Below, piece by piece: positions 1 to 5,311 of a stretch of DNA of 5,405 nucleotides (position 1 is the stretch's first letter; each line of letters begins with the position of its first letter). The notes beneath the pieces are model-generated. The model was not told the DNA's origin and made no database searches. It saw only the letters and a program-made list of their open reading frames with translations. The translations under genes and the position numbers were made by a program. The stretch covers positions 1-5,405 of the forward strand of contig JBGPPE010000174.1 in NCBI GenBank assembly GCA_041488395.1. The letters are read 5' to 3'. The DNA comes from 39-52-133 sp041488395. Its GTDB lineage: Bacteria > Pseudomonadota > Gammaproteobacteria > Burkholderiales > Gallionellaceae.

Positions 1-369
1 CGCCAGCGTGCTGTCGCCGCCGACCAGTGCGGTGGTGGAGTAGCTGTGGCCCTTGGCCTGGAAAATCTGGTCGCGCTCGATCGGGCCGAACTGGCTGATG
101 GCGCCATCCACCGGGCTGATGAAAGCGGCCGCAGCCTGCGGGCGGGCACCATCACGCAGCGGGCGGGTAAAGAATTCGTTGAAGGTGGCGTAGGCCGAAA
201 TATCAGGGTTGGCGGCTTCCGCCATGTTGACCTGGTAGCGTGCGACAAACCAGCGTATCACGCGGGTGGTCAGCTTGCCGGCGCGGGCATTGGCGAACTT
301 GCCGGCGAGGATGGTCAAAGCCTGCTTGGGCAGAAGGTATTGCAGCAATACAGCAAAGCGTTCGGACAC
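1..369 (-). CDS. psd: Phosphatidylserine decarboxylase, N-terminal part (cut by window edge)
   Basis: Reading the minus strand from GTG at 369 gives 123 codons that run off the left edge. The product resembles proteobacterial Psd throughout: an N-terminal LLQYLLPKQALTILAG stretch, RTFNEFF-like TFNEFFTRPLRD at residues 62-73, PVDGAISQFGPIE at 86-98 and IFQAKGHSYS at 102-111. Asp88 in the PVDG motif corresponds to the catalytic aspartate of the family. The self-cleavage (LGST-type) site lies beyond the window, so completeness of the enzyme cannot be judged. Psd is an inner-membrane enzyme that converts phosphatidylserine to phosphatidylethanolamine using a pyruvoyl group formed by self-cleavage. 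GTG is the first usable in-frame start; an AGG lies 8 bases upstream, and no in-frame ATG precedes it. The gene lies downstream of the glycosyltransferase on the same strand but is separated by a repeat and has its own promoter, so it is probably transcribed independently. Confidence 0.93.
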   Translation of the reverse strand, partial: MSERFAVLLQYLLPKQALTILAGKFANARAGKLTTRVIRWFVARYQVNMAEAANPDISAYATFNEFFTRPLRDGARPQAAAAFISPVDGAISQFGPIERDQIFQAKGHSYSTTALVGGDSTLA

Positions 370-399
370 GATAGCTACCTGGTAACGGGTTGGGCGCGG

Positions 400-408
400 A
401 TTATAGCA
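400..408 (-). promoter_or_regulatory. psd: Extended -10 promoter for psd
   Basis: On the minus strand the sequence TGCTATAAT is a perfect extended -10 (TGN followed by TATAAT). It sits about 30 bases upstream of the psd GTG, which gives a short leader of about 25 bases. No good -35 box is visible at 16-18 bases upstream, as is common for extended -10 promoters. It also lies outside the repeat element at 437-582, so psd can be expressed independently of the upstream cluster. The call is from consensus reading only. Confidence 0.55.
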
Positions 409-436
409 AAGCCATTCTCAACGGCAGCAGCGTGTT

Positions 437-582
437 AGCAGGGTGTTGAAAAACTACTGCGGTGGCCATCTGCGGCGTTGCGCGGTGCTCGCTCCTTCGC
501 CTATCTACTTGATATGTCTCGGTCGCTCCGCTCCGTGCGCCTTGCATCTGACCATCCTCGCTACGTTTTTCTGCGCTGCTGC
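437..582. repeat. Small repeat-like element with imperfect terminal inverted repeats (possible MITE/REP-type)
   Basis: The left end reads AGCAGGGTGTTGAAAAAC (437-454). The right end (565-582) read on the minus strand is GCAGCAGCGCAGAAAAAC. Both ends share AGCAG and GAAAAAC, so they form an imperfect inverted repeat around an interior of about 110 bases with no convincing gene. The interior has GC-rich near-repeats such as GCTCGCTCC and GGTCGCTCC. I recall very similar dispersed sequences, with TTTTTCAACACCCTG ends and an interior reading CCTCGCTACGTTTTTC, in betaproteobacterial and other genomes, but no search was possible. The element fills most of the gap between the glycosyltransferase and psd, and its right end overlaps the 3' end of the glycosyltransferase gene. 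Exact boundaries are uncertain. Confidence 0.5.
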
Positions 583-2216
583 ACCAGCAGCTCGCGGCGG
601 AACAGCAGCTCCATGCGATGCTCATACAGAACTTTATCCACATCCTCATGCGGCAATCGGCTGCGCACGGTGAGGCGTGAGCCGAGCACGCTATAGGGAG
701 AGAATTCGCTGTTGCCTGGAGCTACATCCACGACGACAAGTTCTCCGGTGGACAGCAAACGGTCGCGGGTGGCGATGTCACCCTGTTCGTAGCTGCGTAT
801 CTCCGCGCCCGGCAGCAGGAAGCGATAGCGTTCGTACTGGGCGCGGAAATTGGATGACACGTACACCGTTTTCCCTGCCACGGCATGGATAGTGTCGGCG
901 CTGTAGCGGCCGAGCGGCCCCTCCAGCGGCGCCAGCACGCTGGCAAAAGAGAGGAAGGCGAGAAAGATCAGCGGCAGAAACAGCTGCTTTGCCCATTTGT
1001 TGTAAAGCAACGCCAGCACGGCCAGCGCCACCCCGCCGAATGGGGCCAGGTAATGCCATGGTGCATAGGCACCGTCCGGCAATACTTGGCGGGCGATGGG
1101 GATCATCAGGTAGACCAGACCGCACAGTAGCGCGAGCAGGGGCAGGGTAAACAGGTAGAACCAGGCGCGCGGAATGTCCTTCCAGTGCAGGCCAAGGAAC
1201 ACCGCAATCGCCGGCATGGTGGCCATGATATAGCTTTCCTGGCGCTGGGCCGGCACGGTAAACACCACGATAAAAGCCAGCACCCAGATCCACAGGGCGC
1301 GTTCTTCATAAGCGAGCTTGTGCCGGTTTTTCAGGCTGCTGATGGCCACATAGGTCAGCGGCAAGGCGAGGAAACCGGCATTGAGAAAATTGCCAAACCA
1401 CACCGGAAACACCGGGTAGGAGCCGGAAAAGAAATTATTCCAGTAACCATCGGTTTTCAATTTGGCGACGTTTTCGCCAAGCAGGAATTCACGCACGATG
1501 GCCTGTGGGTTGGGGTCCAGCACAAACCACAGGCCGAACACGGCCAGCACGGTCACTGTGAATGCGCTCAGCCTTAGCGCATCCAGACGCAGAAAGTCGC
1601 CGATTTGCCAGCGCCGCTGCCACAGCAGGAAAACGAGAAAGGCCAGCCCCACCGGGGCCAGCATGAAGATGGAGCGCACCCACGCGGCCAATCCCACCAG
1701 CACGCCGAGCGCAATCCAGAAGGTATAGGTACGGCTGAAGCTGCGGTTGCGATAGAGCACCAGCAGGAAATAAGCCAGCGACAGAAAGAAAACTTCGGGC
1801 AGGTTGGTGATAAAGGGCCTGCCATGCTGGAACACCGAAGTGAAACCGAGGAAGGCGAGTCCGCCAATCGCAGCGCTCTCATTGTTGCCACTGATGCGCC
1901 GGGTGACCCAGAACACCATCAGCGCCGTCAGAAAGGAATAGGCCACGATGGGCAGGCGCAAACGCCACAGGTTCCAGTCCTGCCCCCAGTTGCTGGCCAC
2001 CATGCCTTGCCAGAACAACAGAGGCGGTTTGGTGACGCCCAGTCCTTCCACTGGCTGCAAGGGCAACCAGTGGCCGGTGGCTGCGGTCAGGCGGGTGATC
2101 TGCAGATAGGGGCCTTCATCGCCGGTGGCCGGGATGTGCATGCCATCGAGAGAGTACAGGTAGGAAAATACGGCCAGTGCGGCAACGGCCCACCACCAGA
2201 ATAAACGCTGCGTCAT
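561..2216 (-). CDS. ArnT/PMT-like GT-C membrane glycosyltransferase
   Basis: The product has 551 residues from ATG 2216 and is strongly hydrophobic, with roughly a dozen membrane spans, followed by a soluble tail from about residue 445 that is probably periplasmic. GT-C hallmarks are visible. After the first membrane helix, the first periplasmic loop starts with GDEGPY (Asp33, Glu34) and contains TKPPLLFW (Lys63-Pro64-Pro65), as in ArnT and PMT_2 proteins. Such enzymes transfer a sugar from a polyprenyl-phosphate donor to lipid A, protein or another acceptor on the periplasmic side; the acceptor here cannot be told. The second conserved acidic site, usually TD before a PLAFFL-type stretch, reads TN (Asn138). 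The start is uncertain: an in-frame GTG at 2261 would add 15 residues and neither site has a strong Shine-Dalgarno. ATG 2216 is preferred because it puts the DE motif at residue 33 and gives a length close to E. coli ArnT (about 550). The gene lies just downstream of the CHASE2 gene, probably in its operon. Its final codons and TAG stop fall within the repeat element. Confidence 0.85.
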   Translation of the reverse strand: MTQRLFWWWAVAALAVFSYLYSLDGMHIPATGDEGPYLQITRLTAATGHWLPLQPVEGLGVTKPPLLFWQGMVASNWGQDWNLWRLRLPIVAYSFLTALMVFWVTRRISGNNESAAIGGLAFLGFTSVFQHGRPFITNLPEVFFLSLAYFLLVLYRNRSFSRTYTFWIALGVLVGLAAWVRSIFMLAPVGLAFLVFLLWQRRWQIGDFLRLDALRLSAFTVTVLAVFGLWFVLDPNPQAIVREFLLGENVAKLKTDGYWNNFFSGSYPVFPVWFGNFLNAGFLALPLTYVAISSLKNRHKLAYEERALWIWVLAFIVVFTVPAQRQESYIMATMPAIAVFLGLHWKDIPRAWFYLFTLPLLALLCGLVYLMIPIARQVLPDGAYAPWHYLAPFGGVALAVLALLYNKWAKQLFLPLIFLAFLSFASVLAPLEGPLGRYSADTIHAVAGKTVYVSSNFRAQYERYRFLLPGAEIRSYEQGDIATRDRLLSTGELVVVDVAPGNSEFSPYSVLGSRLTVRSRLPHEDVDKVLYEHRMELLFRRELLVQQRRKT

Positions 2217-2283
2217 AAAAGGGTGTTTGCTAGCGAGATCAAAGAGGTGAAATCGTAGCACATTACTTCAGCAAAGCTCTCTG

Positions 2284-3642
2284 TCAGCGCCGGTCTGCCT
2301 TGTGTTGCATCAGGGCATTGGCTACGAACGTCAGCAGGAACAGCAATGACGGGTAAACCAGATTGACCCAGAGATGGTTCTGGAAAGCACTGATGGCAAT
2401 GGCCAGCGTGATAACAAACAGTGTTGCACAGAGCATGGCAGCATGGCGCAGATTAAGGCGCGGCAGGACAAAGGCCAACAGCAGGCCGCACAGCAGGAGC
2501 ACAGCAGCCTCGGCGAGCTGCAGCCACTCCGGCCGGTAGCGGAAGGAGCCATCGAGCAGATTCTGTACCACCGTGGCGCGCACCTCGACGCCGGGGAAAA
2601 CCGGGCTGTAGGGCGTGACGCGAATATCACCGATACCCTTGGCGGTGCTGCCCAGCAGCACAACGCGGTCCTTGAGCAGCTTGCTGTTGGCATTGCCCTC
2701 CAGCACGTCTATCGCCGAGACTGTGGGCACGGTCTGGGCTGACCCGTAATAGTTGATCAGTATGTTGCCTTCTTCATCGGTCGGGATTGCACGCTTGCCC
2801 AGCTCGAGTCCGGTGATGCCATACGAAGCAGTGTTAAGTGCCAGCTCGGGTGAGCCGAGCAGCATGCGCGCAGCCTGCAGGTCGGCTGCGGGGAAGTAGC
2901 GCCCCTGGTAGCGCACTGCCAGCGCCACGCGGCGCAGCGTGCCATCGGCATCCGGGCTGATGTTGATATGCCCCGAGGCATGGGCTGCAGCCTGCAGCTG
3001 CGGGATGTTGATGGTGAGTCCCCTGGGGTCCGGCGAATTAAGCAGGGGTTCAACGTTGTCGCGTGTGCGCACGGTTTTTATCGCATTGGGCAGCAAGCCT
3101 TCCAGCGACCTGAGCGCATCTCTCGATCTGATGTGACGCGTCTCCTCGTCTGTCCACATAAACACCACGGGCAGCACGCTGGTGTCAGTGTTCCTGAGGG
3201 TGCGTGCGAGCGCTTCATCGGTGTTGAGCGATGTGCGCAGATTGCGGTAGGCATAATCCTGCCCCGCACCATTGTCACGTTCCAGCTTGTCCATCTGTGC
3301 AATGAGCTGGGCATTTTCCGGCTCGGAGAACAGGATGTCGAAGGCGATGACCGCTGCGCCAGCCTGGTTGATGCGGTCCGTCAGCTCGGCAATTTTGCTG
3401 CGGCTCCACGGCCAGCGCCCGACGGCGTTCAGGCTTTTTTCATCGATGGCGACAATCGCAACCTGTTCTGGCACTTTATGGCTGGCGGTGGCCAGCAAGC
3501 GCATATCGTAGGATTTGGATTCCAGCGCATCCAGCAGCGGAACGCCAGTAAGATGCGCGATCACGACGCTAGCCGTGAGCAGCAGGATGACAGACCTTGC
3601 GCTGGAAAGTCGCTGCAAAAGTGAAGAGAGCAGGGGGTGCAT
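2284..3642 (-). CDS. CHASE2-domain membrane sensor protein lacking an output domain
   Basis: The product has 452 residues from ATG 3642. One N-terminal membrane helix (about 17-35) precedes a large extracytoplasmic CHASE2 domain. Recognisable blocks are YDMRL (45-49), VAIDEKSL (64-71), GRWPWSR (75-81), FDILFSEPE (101-109), GHINISPDADGTLRR (224-238), INYYGS (296-301) and VVLLGSTAKGIGD (327-339). Three closely spaced membrane helices follow (about 377-395, 400-420, 425-446), after which the protein ends within a few residues. In the family CHASE2 is the periplasmic input of receptors whose cytoplasmic part is an adenylate cyclase, kinase, GGDEF or similar domain; none is present here. An in-frame GTG at 3651 would add three residues; neither start has a clear ribosome site. 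Translation is probably coupled to the FecR-like gene, whose stop lies 21 bases upstream of the ATG. The ligand is unknown. Confidence 0.88.
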   Translation of the reverse strand: MHPLLSSLLQRLSSARSVILLLTASVVIAHLTGVPLLDALESKSYDMRLLATASHKVPEQVAIVAIDEKSLNAVGRWPWSRSKIAELTDRINQAGAAVIAFDILFSEPENAQLIAQMDKLERDNGAGQDYAYRNLRTSLNTDEALARTLRNTDTSVLPVVFMWTDEETRHIRSRDALRSLEGLLPNAIKTVRTRDNVEPLLNSPDPRGLTINIPQLQAAAHASGHINISPDADGTLRRVALAVRYQGRYFPAADLQAARMLLGSPELALNTASYGITGLELGKRAIPTDEEGNILINYYGSAQTVPTVSAIDVLEGNANSKLLKDRVVLLGSTAKGIGDIRVTPYSPVFPGVEVRATVVQNLLDGSFRYRPEWLQLAEAAVLLLCGLLLAFVLPRLNLRHAAMLCATLFVITLAIAISAFQNHLWVNLVYPSLLFLLTFVANALMQHKADRR

Positions 3643-3663
3643 GGATATCACTGGTGCAGGTTG

Positions 3664-4419
3664 TTACAAGTCGCTGGCGAAGCTGTCCAGCTTGCGGATC
3701 GAGTCGGTGGTAGTGTCGTTGATGCCGCCTATGGTGGCCTTGTCACCGGCAATGGTCAGGCTTTGCTGTTCCTTGAGTTGCACCGTTTTCTGGAACGCCA
3801 CGAATTCTTCGCCAACTTGTGAGCGATAACGCTCAAACTCGGCACGTTCGCGTTTAATGCTTTCGCGCCCCTCCCGTTTATAGGCCTCGAATTCTTCCTG
3901 TGTCTTGCTGCGGTAGACATTGAAGCCTGCACCAGTGGTGCCGATTTCAAGTGCACCTTCTTTCAGGCCTATGGCGGTTTTACCCGCGTCTGCATCCACC
4001 AGGAAAGTGGTGCCACGGATACCTATCGTTACCGACTGTACGGTGACTTTGCGTTCGACGATCTTTTTCGAGCGGAACAGGTAAAGCACCTTGCCCAGCA
4101 GATGCTCGAATGTGTTGCGCTCGTCTTTAATGCTTAGCCTCGCGCCTGCATCAATCACAAAAATATCCCCCGCAGCGCTCTGCATTGCGGCCATACCGTT
4201 GGCAGAGGCATGCAGGCTGTCCCCGACATTCAGCGCTGTTCCGACCTGGGCGCCACGGGTTTGACCTTGTGCGTCGCGCACTTCAACCGCACCCTGTACC
4301 TTGACCACGCGAGCTGCAGGTTCCGCTGCCCAGGCCTGCGACGCCAATAAAACAGGGGTTGCCAGGATAATGGCCAGCAGCAGGGAAGGGCAGGTTGCGA
4401 TGGGGTGTTTGTTGCTCAT
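3664..4419 (-). CDS. Exported FecR-domain protein with charged helical insertion
   Basis: The product has 251 residues from ATG 4419. This start is chosen because AAGGTGATC, a close match to the anti-Shine-Dalgarno sequence, lies directly before it and because it begins a clean signal peptide: SNKH, a hydrophobic core LLLAIILATPVLLA, then AWA with likely cleavage after Ala31. An in-frame ATG at 4548 would add 43 residues without signal character and is rejected. Residues 36-160 form a FecR-type beta-rich domain (VVKVQGAVEVRD, LNVGDSLHASANGMAAM, IFVIDAGARLSI, VTIGIRGTTFLVDAD, GLKEGALEIG). Residues 171-217 are highly charged and helix-like, rich in Glu, Lys and Arg, and interrupt the fold before its last strands (QQSLTIAGDKATI). 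There is no anti-sigma N-terminal domain or membrane anchor, so this is not a classical FecR sigma regulator; it is probably periplasmic. It heads the probable operon with CHASE2, a frequent partner of FecR-domain proteins. Confidence 0.9.
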   Translation of the reverse strand: MSNKHPIATCPSLLLAIILATPVLLASQAWAAEPAARVVKVQGAVEVRDAQGQTRGAQVGTALNVGDSLHASANGMAAMQSAAGDIFVIDAGARLSIKDERNTFEHLLGKVLYLFRSKKIVERKVTVQSVTIGIRGTTFLVDADAGKTAIGLKEGALEIGTTGAGFNVYRSKTQEEFEAYKREGRESIKRERAEFERYRSQVGEEFVAFQKTVQLKEQQSLTIAGDKATIGGINDTTTDSIRKLDSFASDL

Positions 4420-4428
4420 GATCACCTT
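4420..4428 (-). promoter_or_regulatory. Strong Shine-Dalgarno site fixing the FecR-like start
   Basis: The minus strand reads AAGGTGATC immediately before ATG 4419, with AAGG five bases from the start codon. It matches nine bases of the extended anti-Shine-Dalgarno complement and decides against the longer 294-residue reading. Confidence 0.8.
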
Positions 4429-4472
4429 CACTTTGGTTGGATGGTCTGACGTGAACGCTGGGAATTGCGCAC

Positions 4473-4500
4473 ATCTTATCCTTTTTGCAGGGAGGAGCAA
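4473..4500 (-). promoter_or_regulatory. Weak candidate sigma-70 promoter for the FecR-CHASE2-glycosyltransferase cluster
   Basis: On the minus strand TTGCTC (4500-4495) and TAAGAT (4478-4473) are separated by 16 bases. They match the -35 consensus at 3 of 6 and the -10 at 4 of 6. The position would give a leader of roughly 45 bases before ATG 4419. The match is weak, but this is the best pair I see before the cluster's first gene. Confidence 0.25.
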
Positions 4501-4600
4501 CAGCGGTGCCCGTTGCCACTGGCGGAAAGCCTGCAATGGTATTTTCATTTGCCCCTTGTTATGATGTATGCGTGATGCATAAGGTCTTGGTTAAAGCTAA

Positions 4601-4798
4601 ATGGCAGTTAACATCAACCCGGAGCAAACAAACTCTGAGCAAACTGGAATAGTCACCCGGCTATTTGAGCTCAATCCGATACGCTTTATCGGGCTATCCT
4701 TCGCGTTTGTCATCGTCGTCATGATCTTGCTGGGCTTTGAAGTGCGTGAACGCTTGATCGCTCTTCATCAGCTCCTTTCCAGCGCGATGAGATCATGA
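4601..4798 (+). CDS. Possible small single-span membrane protein, unknown function
   Basis: This 65-residue ORF starts at ATG 4601, directly after an in-frame TAA (TAAATG), so no longer form is possible. The N-terminal 25 residues are polar (PEQTNSEQTG). One clear membrane helix follows at about residues 30-47 (FIGLSFAFVIVVMILLGF), then a charged amphipathic tail EVRERLIALHQLL. I do not recognise a family. In its favour are the protein-like organisation and the lack of any gene on the opposite strand. Against it, there is no good ribosome site: the only AAGG-like sequence, at 4581, is about 16 bases from the ATG. By the positive-inside rule the helix is flanked by Arg on both sides (R28; R49 and R51), so orientation is unclear. 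Confidence 0.45.
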   Translation: MAVNINPEQTNSEQTGIVTRLFELNPIRFIGLSFAFVIVVMILLGFEVRERLIALHQLLSSAMRS

Positions 4799-4875
4799 CG
4801 CATTTTTTGGAACAGACCTCGCAATTCCTGGATGCGCGCGACAAGTTGGCACGCACCTGCTCAAATATTGATTAG
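4795..4875 (+). CDS. Possible 26-residue ORF overlapping the small membrane protein gene by ATGA
   Basis: ATG at 4795 overlaps the TGA stop of the preceding ORF (ATGA), the arrangement of translationally coupled genes. The 26-residue product begins MTHFLEQTSQFLDARDKLA and is helix-like. It could be a separate micropeptide, or the displaced C-terminal helix of the preceding protein if a frameshift occurred. It ends 7 bases before the stop of the convergent DUF3820 gene. At this length chance cannot be excluded. Confidence 0.22.
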   Translation: MTHFLEQTSQFLDARDKLARTCSNID

Positions 4876-4882
4876 CAAAACC

Positions 4883-5095
4883 TCATTTGGCTCTGAGCGG
4901 ATCAAGCAGGGCGGATAAACCGTTGTGATCCAGCTCCTGCATCAATGCCAGCAGGCGACCGATTTCACCTTTTGGAAAGCCGGTGCGGGCAAACCAGTTC
5001 AGATAATGGCCGGGCAAATCGGCAATCAAACGTCCCTTGTACTTTCCATATGGCATGGTGCGGGTAAGCAATAGTTGCAAGTCTTCAGGGTTCAT
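4883..5095 (-). CDS. DUF3820-family small protein (QSregVF_b-like)
   Basis: The product has 70 residues from ATG 5095. The core MPYGKYKGRLIADLP (14-28), HYLNWFARTGFPKGEIGRLL (30-49) and a leucine-rich C-terminal helix match the small DUF3820 family: the signature is MPFGKYKG followed by LP..YL.WF...GFP.G.lG. The Pfam family is described as a putative quorum-sensing-regulated virulence factor, but the biochemical role is not established. The start is fixed by AGGAG nine bases before the ATG; a longer reading from 5131 would add 12 residues and lacks a ribosome site. It stands alone on this strand: the GGDEF gene upstream ends 216 bases away, and the downstream neighbour is convergent. Confidence 0.88.
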   Translation of the reverse strand: MNPEDLQLLLTRTMPYGKYKGRLIADLPGHYLNWFARTGFPKGEIGRLLALMQELDHNGLSALLDPLRAK

Positions 5096-5104
5096 TGCTA
5101 CCGG

Positions 5105-5109
5105 CTCCT
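5105..5109 (-). promoter_or_regulatory. Shine-Dalgarno site (AGGAG) of the DUF3820 gene
   Basis: AGGAG on the minus strand ends nine bases before ATG 5095 and supports the 70-residue form over the 82-residue one. Confidence 0.7.
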
Positions 5110-5239
5110 GAACGACGATTCGGCATGTCAAAAGTTATCCATGACTTGCTCATTGATTGTGTGGCATAGGTGCTATTTATTCCAGAGGTCATCAGTTTTT
5201 GCCTCATCTGGATCCATCACTCCGGCAAGGCTGGCAAGC

Positions 5240-5245
5240 ATTATA
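5240..5245 (-). promoter_or_regulatory. Candidate -10 box (TATAAT) upstream of the DUF3820 gene
   Basis: A perfect TATAAT lies on the minus strand in an AT-rich patch of the gap between the GGDEF and DUF3820 genes. The -35 is poor (GACAAA at 18 bases). If used, it would give a leader of about 135 bases. AT-rich context alone could produce this match. Confidence 0.3.
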
Positions 5246-5311
5246 TATTTTACATGGCGTTTCTTTGTCTGCTTTGAAGGTGTGGCAGGGATGGGGCTCT
5301 GTATTTGGAAA

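Larger units (their letters stand above)
4420..4600. other. Divergent intergenic control region
   Basis: This 181-base stretch separates the minus-strand FecR-like gene from the plus-strand small ORF, so it should carry promoters in both directions if both are expressed. It contains the Shine-Dalgarno and weak promoter listed separately. A perfect dyad TATGC-GTGAT-GCATA at 4567-4581 lies 19 bases before the ATG of the small ORF. The dyad arms are only five bases long, so it may be chance. For the plus strand only poor -35/-10 matches are seen (TTGTTA at 4556 with CATAAG at 4578, spaced 16). Confidence 0.4.
5096..5311. other. Non-coding gap between the GGDEF 3' end and the DUF3820 gene
   Basis: I see no convincing gene, RNA or intrinsic terminator in these 216 bases. 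They hold the DUF3820 Shine-Dalgarno site and the candidate -10 box listed separately. No hairpin followed by a T-run is seen after the GGDEF stop. Confidence 0.5.

Noticed and set aside
46..438. 130-codon plus-strand ORF
   Set aside because: It is antisense to psd, whose minus-strand product is clearly recognisable.
401..649. 82-codon minus-strand ORF across the repeat element
   Set aside because: It is an out-of-frame reading through the element and the glycosyltransferase 3' end, of the kind such repeats often produce; no protein-like features.
1605..2204. 199-codon plus-strand ORF
   Set aside because: Shadow of the glycosyltransferase gene; the Gln/Gly/His-rich composition is typical of antisense reading of a membrane-protein gene.
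2968..3624. 218-codon plus-strand ORF
   Set aside because: Antisense shadow of the CHASE2 gene, with no recognisable domain.
4420..4548. N-terminal extension of the FecR-like protein by 43 residues
   Set aside because: A strong Shine-Dalgarno site and a signal peptide point to ATG 4419; the extension covers the promoter region and looks non-coding.
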